From positions 1 through 64,000 of the forward strand of contig JASJBG010000003.1 of NCBI GenBank assembly GCA_030066625.1: a stretch of DNA of 64,000 bases, in the 5' to 3' direction. The DNA comes from Woeseiaceae bacterium (GTDB lineage: Bacteria; Pseudomonadota; Gammaproteobacteria; Steroidobacterales; Woeseiaceae). Positions 38,485-45,826 of this stretch are shown one piece after another (position 1 is the first letter of the stretch; every line of letters begins with the position of its first letter). A model generated the notes under the pieces. The model was not told where the DNA came from. It saw only the letters and a list, made by a program, of their open reading frames with translations, and did no database searches. Made by a program: the position numbers and the translations under genes.

Positions 38485-39756
38485 CTAGTCGTGCTCCGCG
38501 GCGCGGGCAAGATCCGCTTCGATCGTCGCGCCCGCGCGCCAGTAATGAAACGCGGCCCACGGCAGCATCACGGTGCCGACGATCAACAGCGAGTAGCGCA
38601 TGGACTCATTGCCGTAGCTCCCCGCGAGCGCGTCGCTTAGCGCGCCGGCGGTCGGCGGTCCCAGGGCGAGACCGATGATGTTGATCAACAGCAGAATCAG
38701 CGACGATGCGACGGCACGCATGCGCAGGCTGACAAGGCTCTGCGCCTGCGCCAGCACGGGCGCGAGGTAAAAATTCGATATCGCGGCAGGCAGAACGAAC
38801 ATAGCGAGGCACCACGCTGCCGACTGCACGAGGAACACGGCCGCGTAGAACGCGACTGACACGAGCATCGCGAACATCAAAAACACGAAGGCCCGCTGCT
38901 GACCCTGCCTGCCGACCCGATCAGCGATGTAGCCGCCTGCGAAAAAACCGAAACCGCCGGCGATGCCGAGGATGATGCCGAGCCAGAATCCGGTTTGCTG
39001 GAAATCCATTCCGTGGCTGCGATACATGAAGGTCGGCATGAAGTTGATGACGGCATAGCCCACGAACGAGGACAGGCCGGCCGCGACGCCCATGTGCAGG
39101 AACGAGCGGCGCTTCGCGACGAACGCGATGACTTCGCCGAGCGACGCCTGCCGACCGCTGTCGACCCGCGCCTCAGAGGCACCGCGCTCCGGCTCGACCA
39201 GCGTGAAGCGCACGATAAGCGCAAGCACGAGGCCGGGAATTCCGACGATGAACAGCGCCTCGCGCCAGCCGATGTTCTGCACGACCCAGCCACCGGCGAG
39301 GTACGCCAGCATGATGCCGGCGGAGATGCCGAGCGTGTACACGCCCATCGCGGTCGAACGATGCTCCGGCGGGTAATAGTCGGAAATAATGGAATGCGCG
39401 GGCGGGCTGCAGCCCGCTTCGCCGATGCCGACGCCGATGCGGGCGAGCGTCAGGTGCACGACGTTCTGGGCGAGACCGGAGATGGCCGTCATGCCGCTCC
39501 AGAGCGCAAGCGCCAGCGCGATGAGGTTGCGCCGGTTCCAGCGGTCGGCCAGCCGCGCGATCGGCACGCCCAGGGTGACATAGAACAGCGCGAATGCCGT
39601 GCCCACCAGGAAACCGAGCGTCGCGTCGGTGACCCCGAACTCCGCCTTGATGGCCGGCAGCAGTATCGCGAGGATCTGCCGGTCCACGAAGTTGAACATG
39701 TACACGATGGCCAGCAGCGCGAGGCCATAGCGACGGGTGAATGGCGTCAGCGTCAA
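38485..39756 (-). CDS. MFS transporter (spinster-like)
   Basis: A 423-residue major facilitator with 12 predicted helices. It has the opening FNFVDRQILAILLPAIKAEF and the loop 2-3 motif ARLADRWNRRNLIALAL, as well as GIGEAGCSPPAHSIISDYYP, typical of spinster-like transporters seen beside catabolic genes. The start is TTG, overlapping the PiT stop by 4 bases (TTGA), so it is coupled to the phosphate transporter. The substrate is unknown. Confidence 0.88.
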   Translation of the reverse strand: MTLTPFTRRYGLALLAIVYMFNFVDRQILAILLPAIKAEFGVTDATLGFLVGTAFALFYVTLGVPIARLADRWNRRNLIALALALWSGMTAISGLAQNVVHLTLARIGVGIGEAGCSPPAHSIISDYYPPEHRSTAMGVYTLGISAGIMLAYLAGGWVVQNIGWREALFIVGIPGLVLALIVRFTLVEPERGASEARVDSGRQASLGEVIAFVAKRRSFLHMGVAAGLSSFVGYAVINFMPTFMYRSHGMDFQQTGFWLGIILGIAGGFGFFAGGYIADRVGRQGQQRAFVFLMFAMLVSVAFYAAVFLVQSAAWCLAMFVLPAAISNFYLAPVLAQAQSLVSLRMRAVASSLILLLINIIGLALGPPTAGALSDALAGSYGNESMRYSLLIVGTVMLPWAAFHYWRAGATIEADLARAAEHD

Positions 39757-41003
39757 GGCAGGATGACGCGGAAAGTGAAGAAGAAGGCGATCGCGAGAAT
39801 CGCGCCCGCCGGAATCGTAACGACCCAGGACACGAAGATGTTGGTCACAACGCGCAGGTCGATGGCCTCGATGCCGCGCGCGAGGCCGACCCCGAGTACG
39901 GCACCGACGAGCGTGTGCGTCGTCGATATCGGTATGCCCGTACCTGACGCAATGACGATGGTCGTTGCCGCAGCGAGCTCGGCTGCGAACCCCCGGCTCG
40001 GCGTCAGGTGAGTGATCTTCTCACCGACCGTCGCGATGACGTGGCGGCCGAAGGTCGCGAGACCGATCACGATGCCGGTGCCGCCGAGCAGCAGGATCCA
40101 GATCGGCAGCGCCGACTGCGCCGAGATGACGCCGGACTGCGCGACGCTAACGACCGCGGCCAGCGGCCCGATCGCGTTGGCAACGTCATTGGAACCATGG
40201 GCGAACGCCATTGCACAGGCCGTGATGATCATCAGGATGCCGAACACGCGCTCGACCGTGTGGAAGTGCTGGTCTTTCTCGGCGTCCGGGTCAGCCTCGA
40301 TCCGGTTGATGAAAAACGCACCGACCAACGCGATGAGCACGGCGATACCGGCCGCCATCAGGTAGCTGTCGCGCGTGCTGATTTCGAGGCCGACATGACT
40401 CAGGCCTTTGAGGATCGTCACCAGCGTAATCGTGAAGGCGGCGAGGAAGATGTAGATCGGTACCCAGCGCTTGGCCCGTTCGAGTGGATTCGCGTGCTGC
40501 AAGACGAGATACAGCACCGTCTGGTAGATCAGGAACGCGATGAAACCGGCGGTCAGCGGCGACACGACCCAGCTCATGACGATGGTGCCCACCTGCCCCC
40601 ACCTGACGGCCTCGACGCCAATGCCCACCGCGGCGAAACCGACAATCGCGCCGACGATCGAGTGCGTGGTGGACACGGGCCAGCCTTTTCTCGAGGCGAT
40701 GAGCAGCCAGGTGCCGGCGGCGAGCAGGGCCGACAACATGCCGTAGATCAAGAGCTCCGGCGAGCCTTCGAGCAGGCTCGAATCGACGATGCCCTTGCGA
40801 ATGGTGGAGGTTACGGCGCCACCCGCAAGCACGGCGCCGAGGAACTCGAAAATGGCCGCGACGAATATCGCCTGCTTGATCGTCAGGGCCTTCGAGCCAA
40901 CGGACGTGGCCATAGCGTTGGCGACATCGTTGGCGCCGATACCCCAGGCCATGAAGATGCCGAACAGGGCCGCAAGGCCGATGTAAATGAGTTCAGCTTC
41001 CAT
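39753..41003 (-). CDS. pit: Inorganic phosphate transporter, PiT family
   Basis: A 416-residue low-affinity phosphate (metal-phosphate) symporter. The duplicated family motif is visible as GIGANDVANAMATSVGSKAL near the N-terminus and AHGSNDVANAIGPLAAVV in the second half. About 10-11 membrane helices. It follows the DUF47 gene by 33 bases, the usual pair for PiT systems. Confidence 0.95.
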   Translation of the reverse strand: MEAELIYIGLAALFGIFMAWGIGANDVANAMATSVGSKALTIKQAIFVAAIFEFLGAVLAGGAVTSTIRKGIVDSSLLEGSPELLIYGMLSALLAAGTWLLIASRKGWPVSTTHSIVGAIVGFAAVGIGVEAVRWGQVGTIVMSWVVSPLTAGFIAFLIYQTVLYLVLQHANPLERAKRWVPIYIFLAAFTITLVTILKGLSHVGLEISTRDSYLMAAGIAVLIALVGAFFINRIEADPDAEKDQHFHTVERVFGILMIITACAMAFAHGSNDVANAIGPLAAVVSVAQSGVISAQSALPIWILLLGGTGIVIGLATFGRHVIATVGEKITHLTPSRGFAAELAAATTIVIASGTGIPISTTHTLVGAVLGVGLARGIEAIDLRVVTNIFVSWVVTIPAGAILAIAFFFTFRVILP

Positions 41004-41036
41004 TACGTCGAATCGGCGCGTGCGTCTGAGGCGGGA

Positions 41037-41711
41037 TCAGTGGGACAGCAGCAGTTCGAGCCGTCGGCCGACGCGTTCGGCCATGTCGGCGACGTCGCCG
41101 GTCTGCTCGATGACGCGATACAGGAACACGGCGTGCACGGGATCGAGCGTGCCCTCGATGTCATAGAGCGCCCGGTGCAGGGACACCTGGCGAGCGTCCG
41201 TGTCGGTCTCGATACGGTCGAGCTCCTCGATCATGCTCTCGACGAGGTCGGCTTCCGCACCGCGAAAGCCACTCGTGAACAGCTCGTCGAGCTCGCGAAC
41301 GCTCTTCTGCGCCTGCATCGCCGCGTCGACGACTCGGTCGACGAACTCGAGAAACTCGGTCGTGATCGCAGACGGGATCTCGAGCCGTCGCACGATGACG
41401 ATACCGGACACGTCTCGTGCGCAATTCGCGATCTTGTCCTGCACGAGCAGCAGTTCGAGAATGTCCTGGCGCGCGACGGGCATGAACAGGCTGCGAGGCA
41501 GGTGCAGGCGAATTTGCTTCTTCAGCTCGTCTGCTTCGTGTTCGAGCCGCTCGATCTCCGCATGCACCTTGTCGGCCGCCGACCAGTCGCCCGAGACCGC
41601 CGCCGCAAACAGCGGCTTCAACTGTGCCGCGCAGTCGCAGGCCAGGGCGATGTGCTTTTCGAGCGGTTGAACGGGCGATGAGCCAAAGATATTGGCCAGC
41701 ACGTTGGTCAT
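41037..41711 (-). CDS. PhoU-like DUF47 (TIGR00153) protein
   Basis: A 224-residue helical protein of the DUF47/PhoU-like family that commonly precedes pit genes and is thought to regulate phosphate uptake. Recognised stretches are FGSSPVQPLEKHIALACDC, EADELKKQIRLHLPRSLFMP and RQDILELLLVQDKIANCARD. The ATG at 41711 fits the family N-terminus; an upstream in-frame ATG lacks support. Confidence 0.9.
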   Translation of the reverse strand: MTNVLANIFGSSPVQPLEKHIALACDCAAQLKPLFAAAVSGDWSAADKVHAEIERLEHEADELKKQIRLHLPRSLFMPVARQDILELLLVQDKIANCARDVSGIVIVRRLEIPSAITTEFLEFVDRVVDAAMQAQKSVRELDELFTSGFRGAEADLVESMIEELDRIETDTDARQVSLHRALYDIEGTLDPVHAVFLYRVIEQTGDVADMAERVGRRLELLLSH

Positions 41712-41868
41712 CCGGGGGCTCCGGTAGGTCTTTTTGGCAATGCTAACACAGGGGTTTCGCGAAACCGTCATCCTCAGCCGCGCGGAAGATACCTATTTCC
41801 GCGGCTCAATCCAGAGCCTGCGTGATAAACTTTGCGGCCTTTTTAGTATCCAATTCTTGAAGGACAGG

Positions 41869-42321
41869 ATGGCTTACTGGCTGATGAAATCCGAGCCGGA
41901 CGCGTACGGCATCGACGACCTGAAACGTGACCGGCGAGAGCCGTGGGACGGCATTCGCAACTACCAGGCGCGCAACATGATGCGCGACGACATGAAAGTT
42001 GGCGACAAGGTGTTTTTCTATCACTCGAACTGCAAGGAACCGGGCGTGGTCGGCATCATGAAGATCGCCAGCAAGCCCTACCCGGACCCGACGCAGTTCG
42101 ACCCGGACAGCAAGTACTACGACTCGAAGAGCGACCCGGAGAACCCCCGCTGGATCCTGGTCGACGTTCAGTACGTGAAGAAGCTCAAGCGAACGATCAC
42201 GCTGGCGGAGATCAAGGCCCACCCGGGGCTCGACGACATGATCCTGACGCGCAAGGGCAATCGCCTGTCGATCATGCCCGTCAGCGACGCACACTGGGAC
42301 ATCATTCTCGGGATGGAATAG
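41869..42321 (+). CDS. EVE domain-containing protein
   Basis: A 150-residue EVE-domain protein (PUA-like fold, thymocyte nuclear protein 1 type). Signatures are YWLMKSEPDAYGIDDLKRD, WDGIRNYQARNMMRDDMKVG, VFFYHSNCKEPGVVGIMKI and a C-terminal RLSIMPVSDAHWDIIL. EVE domains bind modified bases such as 5-methylcytosine and occur in restriction and defence contexts, but many are single housekeeping genes as here. ATG 41869 follows AAGGACAGG. First gene of a three-gene operon (2 bases to the next). Confidence 0.93.
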   Translation: MAYWLMKSEPDAYGIDDLKRDRREPWDGIRNYQARNMMRDDMKVGDKVFFYHSNCKEPGVVGIMKIASKPYPDPTQFDPDSKYYDSKSDPENPRWILVDVQYVKKLKRTITLAEIKAHPGLDDMILTRKGNRLSIMPVSDAHWDIILGME

Positions 42322-42323
42322 AC

Positions 42324-43289
42324 GTGCGCCGCGCTCTGAAAGTGGGTTTCGCCATAGTGGTTACGCTGGCCGCGCTCTGGATCGCTACGCCGTCGAGTAT
42401 CGGCGGCTACGCGACGGTAGCGGCGCCGGGCGACGACCTCGATGGCTGGATAGCAGAGCGCGAGCGACTGGTTGACGCCGCCTACCGGCTCGTCCCGGGC
42501 ACCGAGGCGCGGATTCGCTGGCAGAGTCCGGGCGAACGCAGCGAGTACGCGGTCGTACACCTGCATGGTTTCTCTGCATCCCGCCAGGAAACGGCGCCGC
42601 TGGCAGAGCGCCTCGCGGACCGGCTCGAGGCGAATCTCTTCGAAGCACGGCTCGACGGCCACGGGCAGCTGTCATGGCCAATGGCTGACGTAAGTGCCGA
42701 GGACTGGCTGCAGGACGCCGCGACGGCGTTCGCGATTGGCGAGGCGATCGGCGACAAACTCGTCGTCATTACAACGTCGACGGGCGGCACGCTGGCGCTC
42801 GCGATGATCGGTCATCCACGCATGCAGAGCGTCGACACGCTCGTGCTGATAGCACCGAACATGATGCCGGCCGACCCGGCCGCGCAGTGGCTGACCCGCC
42901 CGGGCGGCCCGCTCATCGCCCGGCTGCTCGTCGGCGAGACGCGCTCCTGGCTCGCGCACAATGCGAAGCAGGCGACCTACTGGACGACCACCTATCCGAC
43001 CGAAGCCATCGTCGAGGTGATGCGGCTCGTCGATTTCGCCAACGGCAAGCTGCCGGCGGCGATCGATCAGAACCTGCTGGTGTTCCAGTCACCCGACGAC
43101 ATCATCGTCTCGCCGGCGGCGGCGCGCGCGGCCTATGACGCGATCGACGCACCGCGCAAGCGCTGGGTGGACGTTAGCGAAGCCGGCGACCCAAGCAATC
43201 ACGTGCTCGCCGGCGACATCCTGTCGCCTGGCAACACGCAGCCGTTCATTGACGAGATTGTAAGCTTCGTGCGCAGCGAAGCCCGCTAG
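42324..43289 (+). CDS. Membrane-anchored alpha/beta hydrolase
   Basis: A 321-residue alpha/beta hydrolase with an N-terminal helix (VGFAIVVTLAALWIAT). The oxyanion region is VVHLHGFSASRQE, the nucleophile Ser is in TTSTGGTLALAM, the acid is probably in VFQSPDDIIVSP, and the His is in DPSNHVLAGD. Substrate is unknown; the fold resembles carboxylesterase or lysophospholipase-type enzymes. The GTG start is 2 bases after the EVE stop. Confidence 0.83.
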   Translation: MRRALKVGFAIVVTLAALWIATPSSIGGYATVAAPGDDLDGWIAERERLVDAAYRLVPGTEARIRWQSPGERSEYAVVHLHGFSASRQETAPLAERLADRLEANLFEARLDGHGQLSWPMADVSAEDWLQDAATAFAIGEAIGDKLVVITTSTGGTLALAMIGHPRMQSVDTLVLIAPNMMPADPAAQWLTRPGGPLIARLLVGETRSWLAHNAKQATYWTTTYPTEAIVEVMRLVDFANGKLPAAIDQNLLVFQSPDDIIVSPAAARAAYDAIDAPRKRWVDVSEAGDPSNHVLAGDILSPGNTQPFIDEIVSFVRSEAR

Positions 43290-43292
43290 CGC

Positions 43293-44156
43293 ATGCAGGA
43301 CGTCGAGCAACGCATCAAGGCGGTCGTGCTCCGCGGCGTGCGCGGCCCGAATCCCGAAGGAACGATCGTCTGCAAATCCGCGGATGGCATGGTCGGTGTC
43401 TCCGGGGGCTACGAGTACGGGCGTTTCTTTCGCAAATCTGCCGACTTCGCGACGGCGTTTCCCTTCAACCACAAAAACCCCGAAGCGGACCTGTCCTGGA
43501 TGCTCCAGGAGCTGCGGGAAGCCTCGAAATCCGCGCCGGAAGGGCCCTGGTACCGACTGAACATTCACGTCCGTGGCAAGGACCGCTGCGAGTTTGAGTA
43601 TTTCTGGGAGGGCACGCCCGTCGACCGACTGGCGGACCTCGAGCGGGACACGCACGGCCAACTGCCCACGTTTCCGTTTCGGACACGCTTCGACGCCGCG
43701 TTGATCAGCCAGCTCGATGCGAGCCAGGTACACGACGCGGTAACCACTTACGCGGAACTGCCGAGACCGCTCGCCGAGTGGTTTGCCGTGTACGACTGGA
43801 TGGCCGACACCGCCAACGGTGCAATGAACCAGTTCTTCGCGCGCGAGGGCACGTACATGGGCGGCAGCGCGCAGCGCACCGACCTTTTCCCGCTCATCCT
43901 GGCCGGCCTCGAGCGCGCCGGGCTCGACGACGCAGCGGCGCTGTACCGCGAGAGCATCGCGCTGTACGCACACTTCTACGAGCGCGTCGAAGCCGCGCGC
44001 GAGGCGCTGGGCATCCCGGCGGTCGAGCGCCAGGAAGAAAGCGACATCATGGATCGCTATTACGCGATGGACCGGCACATCCAGGAAAGACTTGGCGACT
44101 ACTTCGTCGCCAACAGCGGGTCGTTCGCCGTGCCTAGCGAGCCCCGAGACGCCTGA
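43293..44156 (+). CDS. Unknown protein; DUF4375/DMP19-like C-terminus and possible YezG-like N-terminus
   Basis: A 287-residue cytoplasmic protein, last of the EVE operon (3 bases after the hydrolase). The N-terminal half (residues 5-115), with WYRLNIHVRGKDRCEFEYFW, is weakly like YezG/DUF600-type immunity proteins. The C-terminal half has NGAMNQFFAREGTYMGGSAQ and LERAGLDDAAALYRESIALY, resembling the DMP19/DUF4375 pattern. Both links are from memory of motifs and are tentative. No toxin gene is nearby. Its last 23 bases overlap the convergent Mur-ligase gene. Confidence 0.6.
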   Translation: MQDVEQRIKAVVLRGVRGPNPEGTIVCKSADGMVGVSGGYEYGRFFRKSADFATAFPFNHKNPEADLSWMLQELREASKSAPEGPWYRLNIHVRGKDRCEFEYFWEGTPVDRLADLERDTHGQLPTFPFRTRFDAALISQLDASQVHDAVTTYAELPRPLAEWFAVYDWMADTANGAMNQFFAREGTYMGGSAQRTDLFPLILAGLERAGLDDAAALYRESIALYAHFYERVEAAREALGIPAVERQEESDIMDRYYAMDRHIQERLGDYFVANSGSFAVPSEPRDA

Positions 44157-45816
44157 GCTGTTCCTGGATCGGCGCGGCGCCGCCGAGGGCCAGCATGATG
44201 ACGAGATCGCCCGGCTCTGCCCAGGCCATGGCGGCCGCCAGCGACTCGGTTTCCTGCTCGTGGTGTTCCACCTGCGCAGGTTCGGCACCAATGCGGACAA
44301 GCTCGTCGCGTATGAGGCGATAGACGTCGCCGTGTTCGCGGCCGCGATGGTATTTCTCGAGCTCCGAAACGACGACGAGGTCGAGGCCGATTTCCCAGGC
44401 ATCGCGGGCGAGCTCGCGAATCAGGTCGTCCGGTCGGTCGCCGGCCTGGCCGAAACACAGTGCGCGCCGTTTTGCCGGCAGTGCGCGGGCCATGTCGAAC
44501 AGCGCGCCCATCGCCGCCGGGTTGTGCGCAAAGTCGATGAGCACCTTGCAGCCGTCAACGTCGTAGATGTTGCAGCGCCCGGGGTTGTCGTCCTGCGACA
44601 TCGTCACCAGACCCTCGCGGATCTGCGCGATCGGCACGCCGAGGCACCAGCTCATCGCCGCGGCCGCAAGCGCGTTCGCCGTGTTGTGGTGCGCGGCGCC
44701 GCCCATGGTGATCGGAATGTCGCTGTCGCGACAGATCAGCTCGCGATCGCCGTTCTCGATCTTTTCGAGGTGGCCGTCGTTGAGTACGAACAGAAGGCCG
44801 CCGGACTCGGCCTGCGCGGCCGCCACCGGGCTGCCCGCCTCGAGACTGAACCAGCAGATCCGCCCCGGGTGTTCCGCGGCCTTGCGTACGAGCCGGTGGT
44901 CGTCCGCGTTCAGTATCAGGGTGCCTTCTTCGCGGACGGCGCGACTCACGATCCATTTGACGTCGAGCAGCTCGTCGAGATTGTGCGAGCCGAAATCCCC
45001 CAGGTGGTCCTCGGAGATGTTGGTGATCAGCGAGGCAGTTGCCCGGTCGACGCCGAGACCGCGCCGGAGCAGGCCGCCGCGCGCGGATTCCAGCACGCCG
45101 ACATCGACGTCGGATTCGCGCAGCACGGCACGCGCCCCGCCAGGGCCGGACCAGTCGCCGCGATCGATGATCCGGTCGTTGACGGCGATCCAGTCGGTCG
45201 AGCTGAGGCCTACGTTGAGGTCTGCGCCGCGGAGAATGTGGTCGACGAGCCGCACGGTTGTCGTCTTGCCGTTGGTGCCCGTGACCAGGCCGATGGGAAC
45301 GTCCTCGTAGCCATCCCAGTCGAGTGAGTCAGGATCGGGCAGTTCCCGCGCCGGCCAGGTCTGCGATGTCCGACCCAGGCCGAGAGAGACCTCGTCATCG
45401 TCCCAGAGAAACGTGACGCCGTGTTCGCGCGCGCGGTCCTGAAGCTCGATGAGCGCCGCATTGCTCTCCTCGGCGGCAGAGGCCGTGAGCGCCGCTCGTG
45501 CCTCGTCGAATGCCGGTCGCTCGGCGCCGTTAAACTCCGCGTCGATAACCGCCCAGGCCCATTCGTTGAGCTCCGACGCTGCGTACAGCCTGTCGATGGC
45601 GACGGTGAACGCAAAGCTGACTCCACCCTCGAGGTCCTTGCGGCTGTAATCCGGTGCCGGCCAGCCCAGTGCGCCGGTCATGCGCGCGACCTGTGCTTCC
45701 CAGACTGGCGCGATCTTGTCGGCCTCCTCGCGCGTGCACTCGATATCGAGGATCGCAGCCGGGCCGTCGAACAGCAGGCTCGGGCCGGTCAGTCTGCGTG
45801 CGTCCAGGAACTGCAT
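44134..45816 (-). CDS. Mur-ligase-only paralogue of cyanophycin synthetase
   Basis: A 560-residue protein homologous to the C-terminal Mur-ligase half of CphA but without the ATP-grasp domain. The P-loop TGTNGKTTT is at 179-187, ARGGLLRRGLG at 245-255, NISEDHLGDFG follows, and the glutamate-ligase-type C-domain has LIDFAHNPAAMGALFDMARA. Residues 1-170 form a domain unlike classical Mur N-domains (FLDARRLTGPSLLFDGPAAI). It lies 10 bases after cphA. Similar second genes (cphA') exist in some heterotrophs; their role is unclear. ATG 45816 is chosen over a TTG inside cphA. Confidence 0.85.
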   Translation of the reverse strand: MQFLDARRLTGPSLLFDGPAAILDIECTREEADKIAPVWEAQVARMTGALGWPAPDYSRKDLEGGVSFAFTVAIDRLYAASELNEWAWAVIDAEFNGAERPAFDEARAALTASAAEESNAALIELQDRAREHGVTFLWDDDEVSLGLGRTSQTWPARELPDPDSLDWDGYEDVPIGLVTGTNGKTTTVRLVDHILRGADLNVGLSSTDWIAVNDRIIDRGDWSGPGGARAVLRESDVDVGVLESARGGLLRRGLGVDRATASLITNISEDHLGDFGSHNLDELLDVKWIVSRAVREEGTLILNADDHRLVRKAAEHPGRICWFSLEAGSPVAAAQAESGGLLFVLNDGHLEKIENGDRELICRDSDIPITMGGAAHHNTANALAAAAMSWCLGVPIAQIREGLVTMSQDDNPGRCNIYDVDGCKVLIDFAHNPAAMGALFDMARALPAKRRALCFGQAGDRPDDLIRELARDAWEIGLDLVVVSELEKYHRGREHGDVYRLIRDELVRIGAEPAQVEHHEQETESLAAAMAWAEPGDLVIMLALGGAAPIQEQLRRLGAR

Positions 45817-45826
45817 GGCCGTTCGA

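Noticed and set aside
40008-41681. A 557-codon plus-strand open frame across the PiT and DUF47 genes
   Set aside because: It spans two well-identified minus-strand genes and their gap; composition is of a non-coding GC-rich frame.
41869-44156. EVE operon as a confirmed defence island
   Set aside because: No nuclease, methylase or toxin is present and neighbours are housekeeping genes; kept only as a tentative finding.
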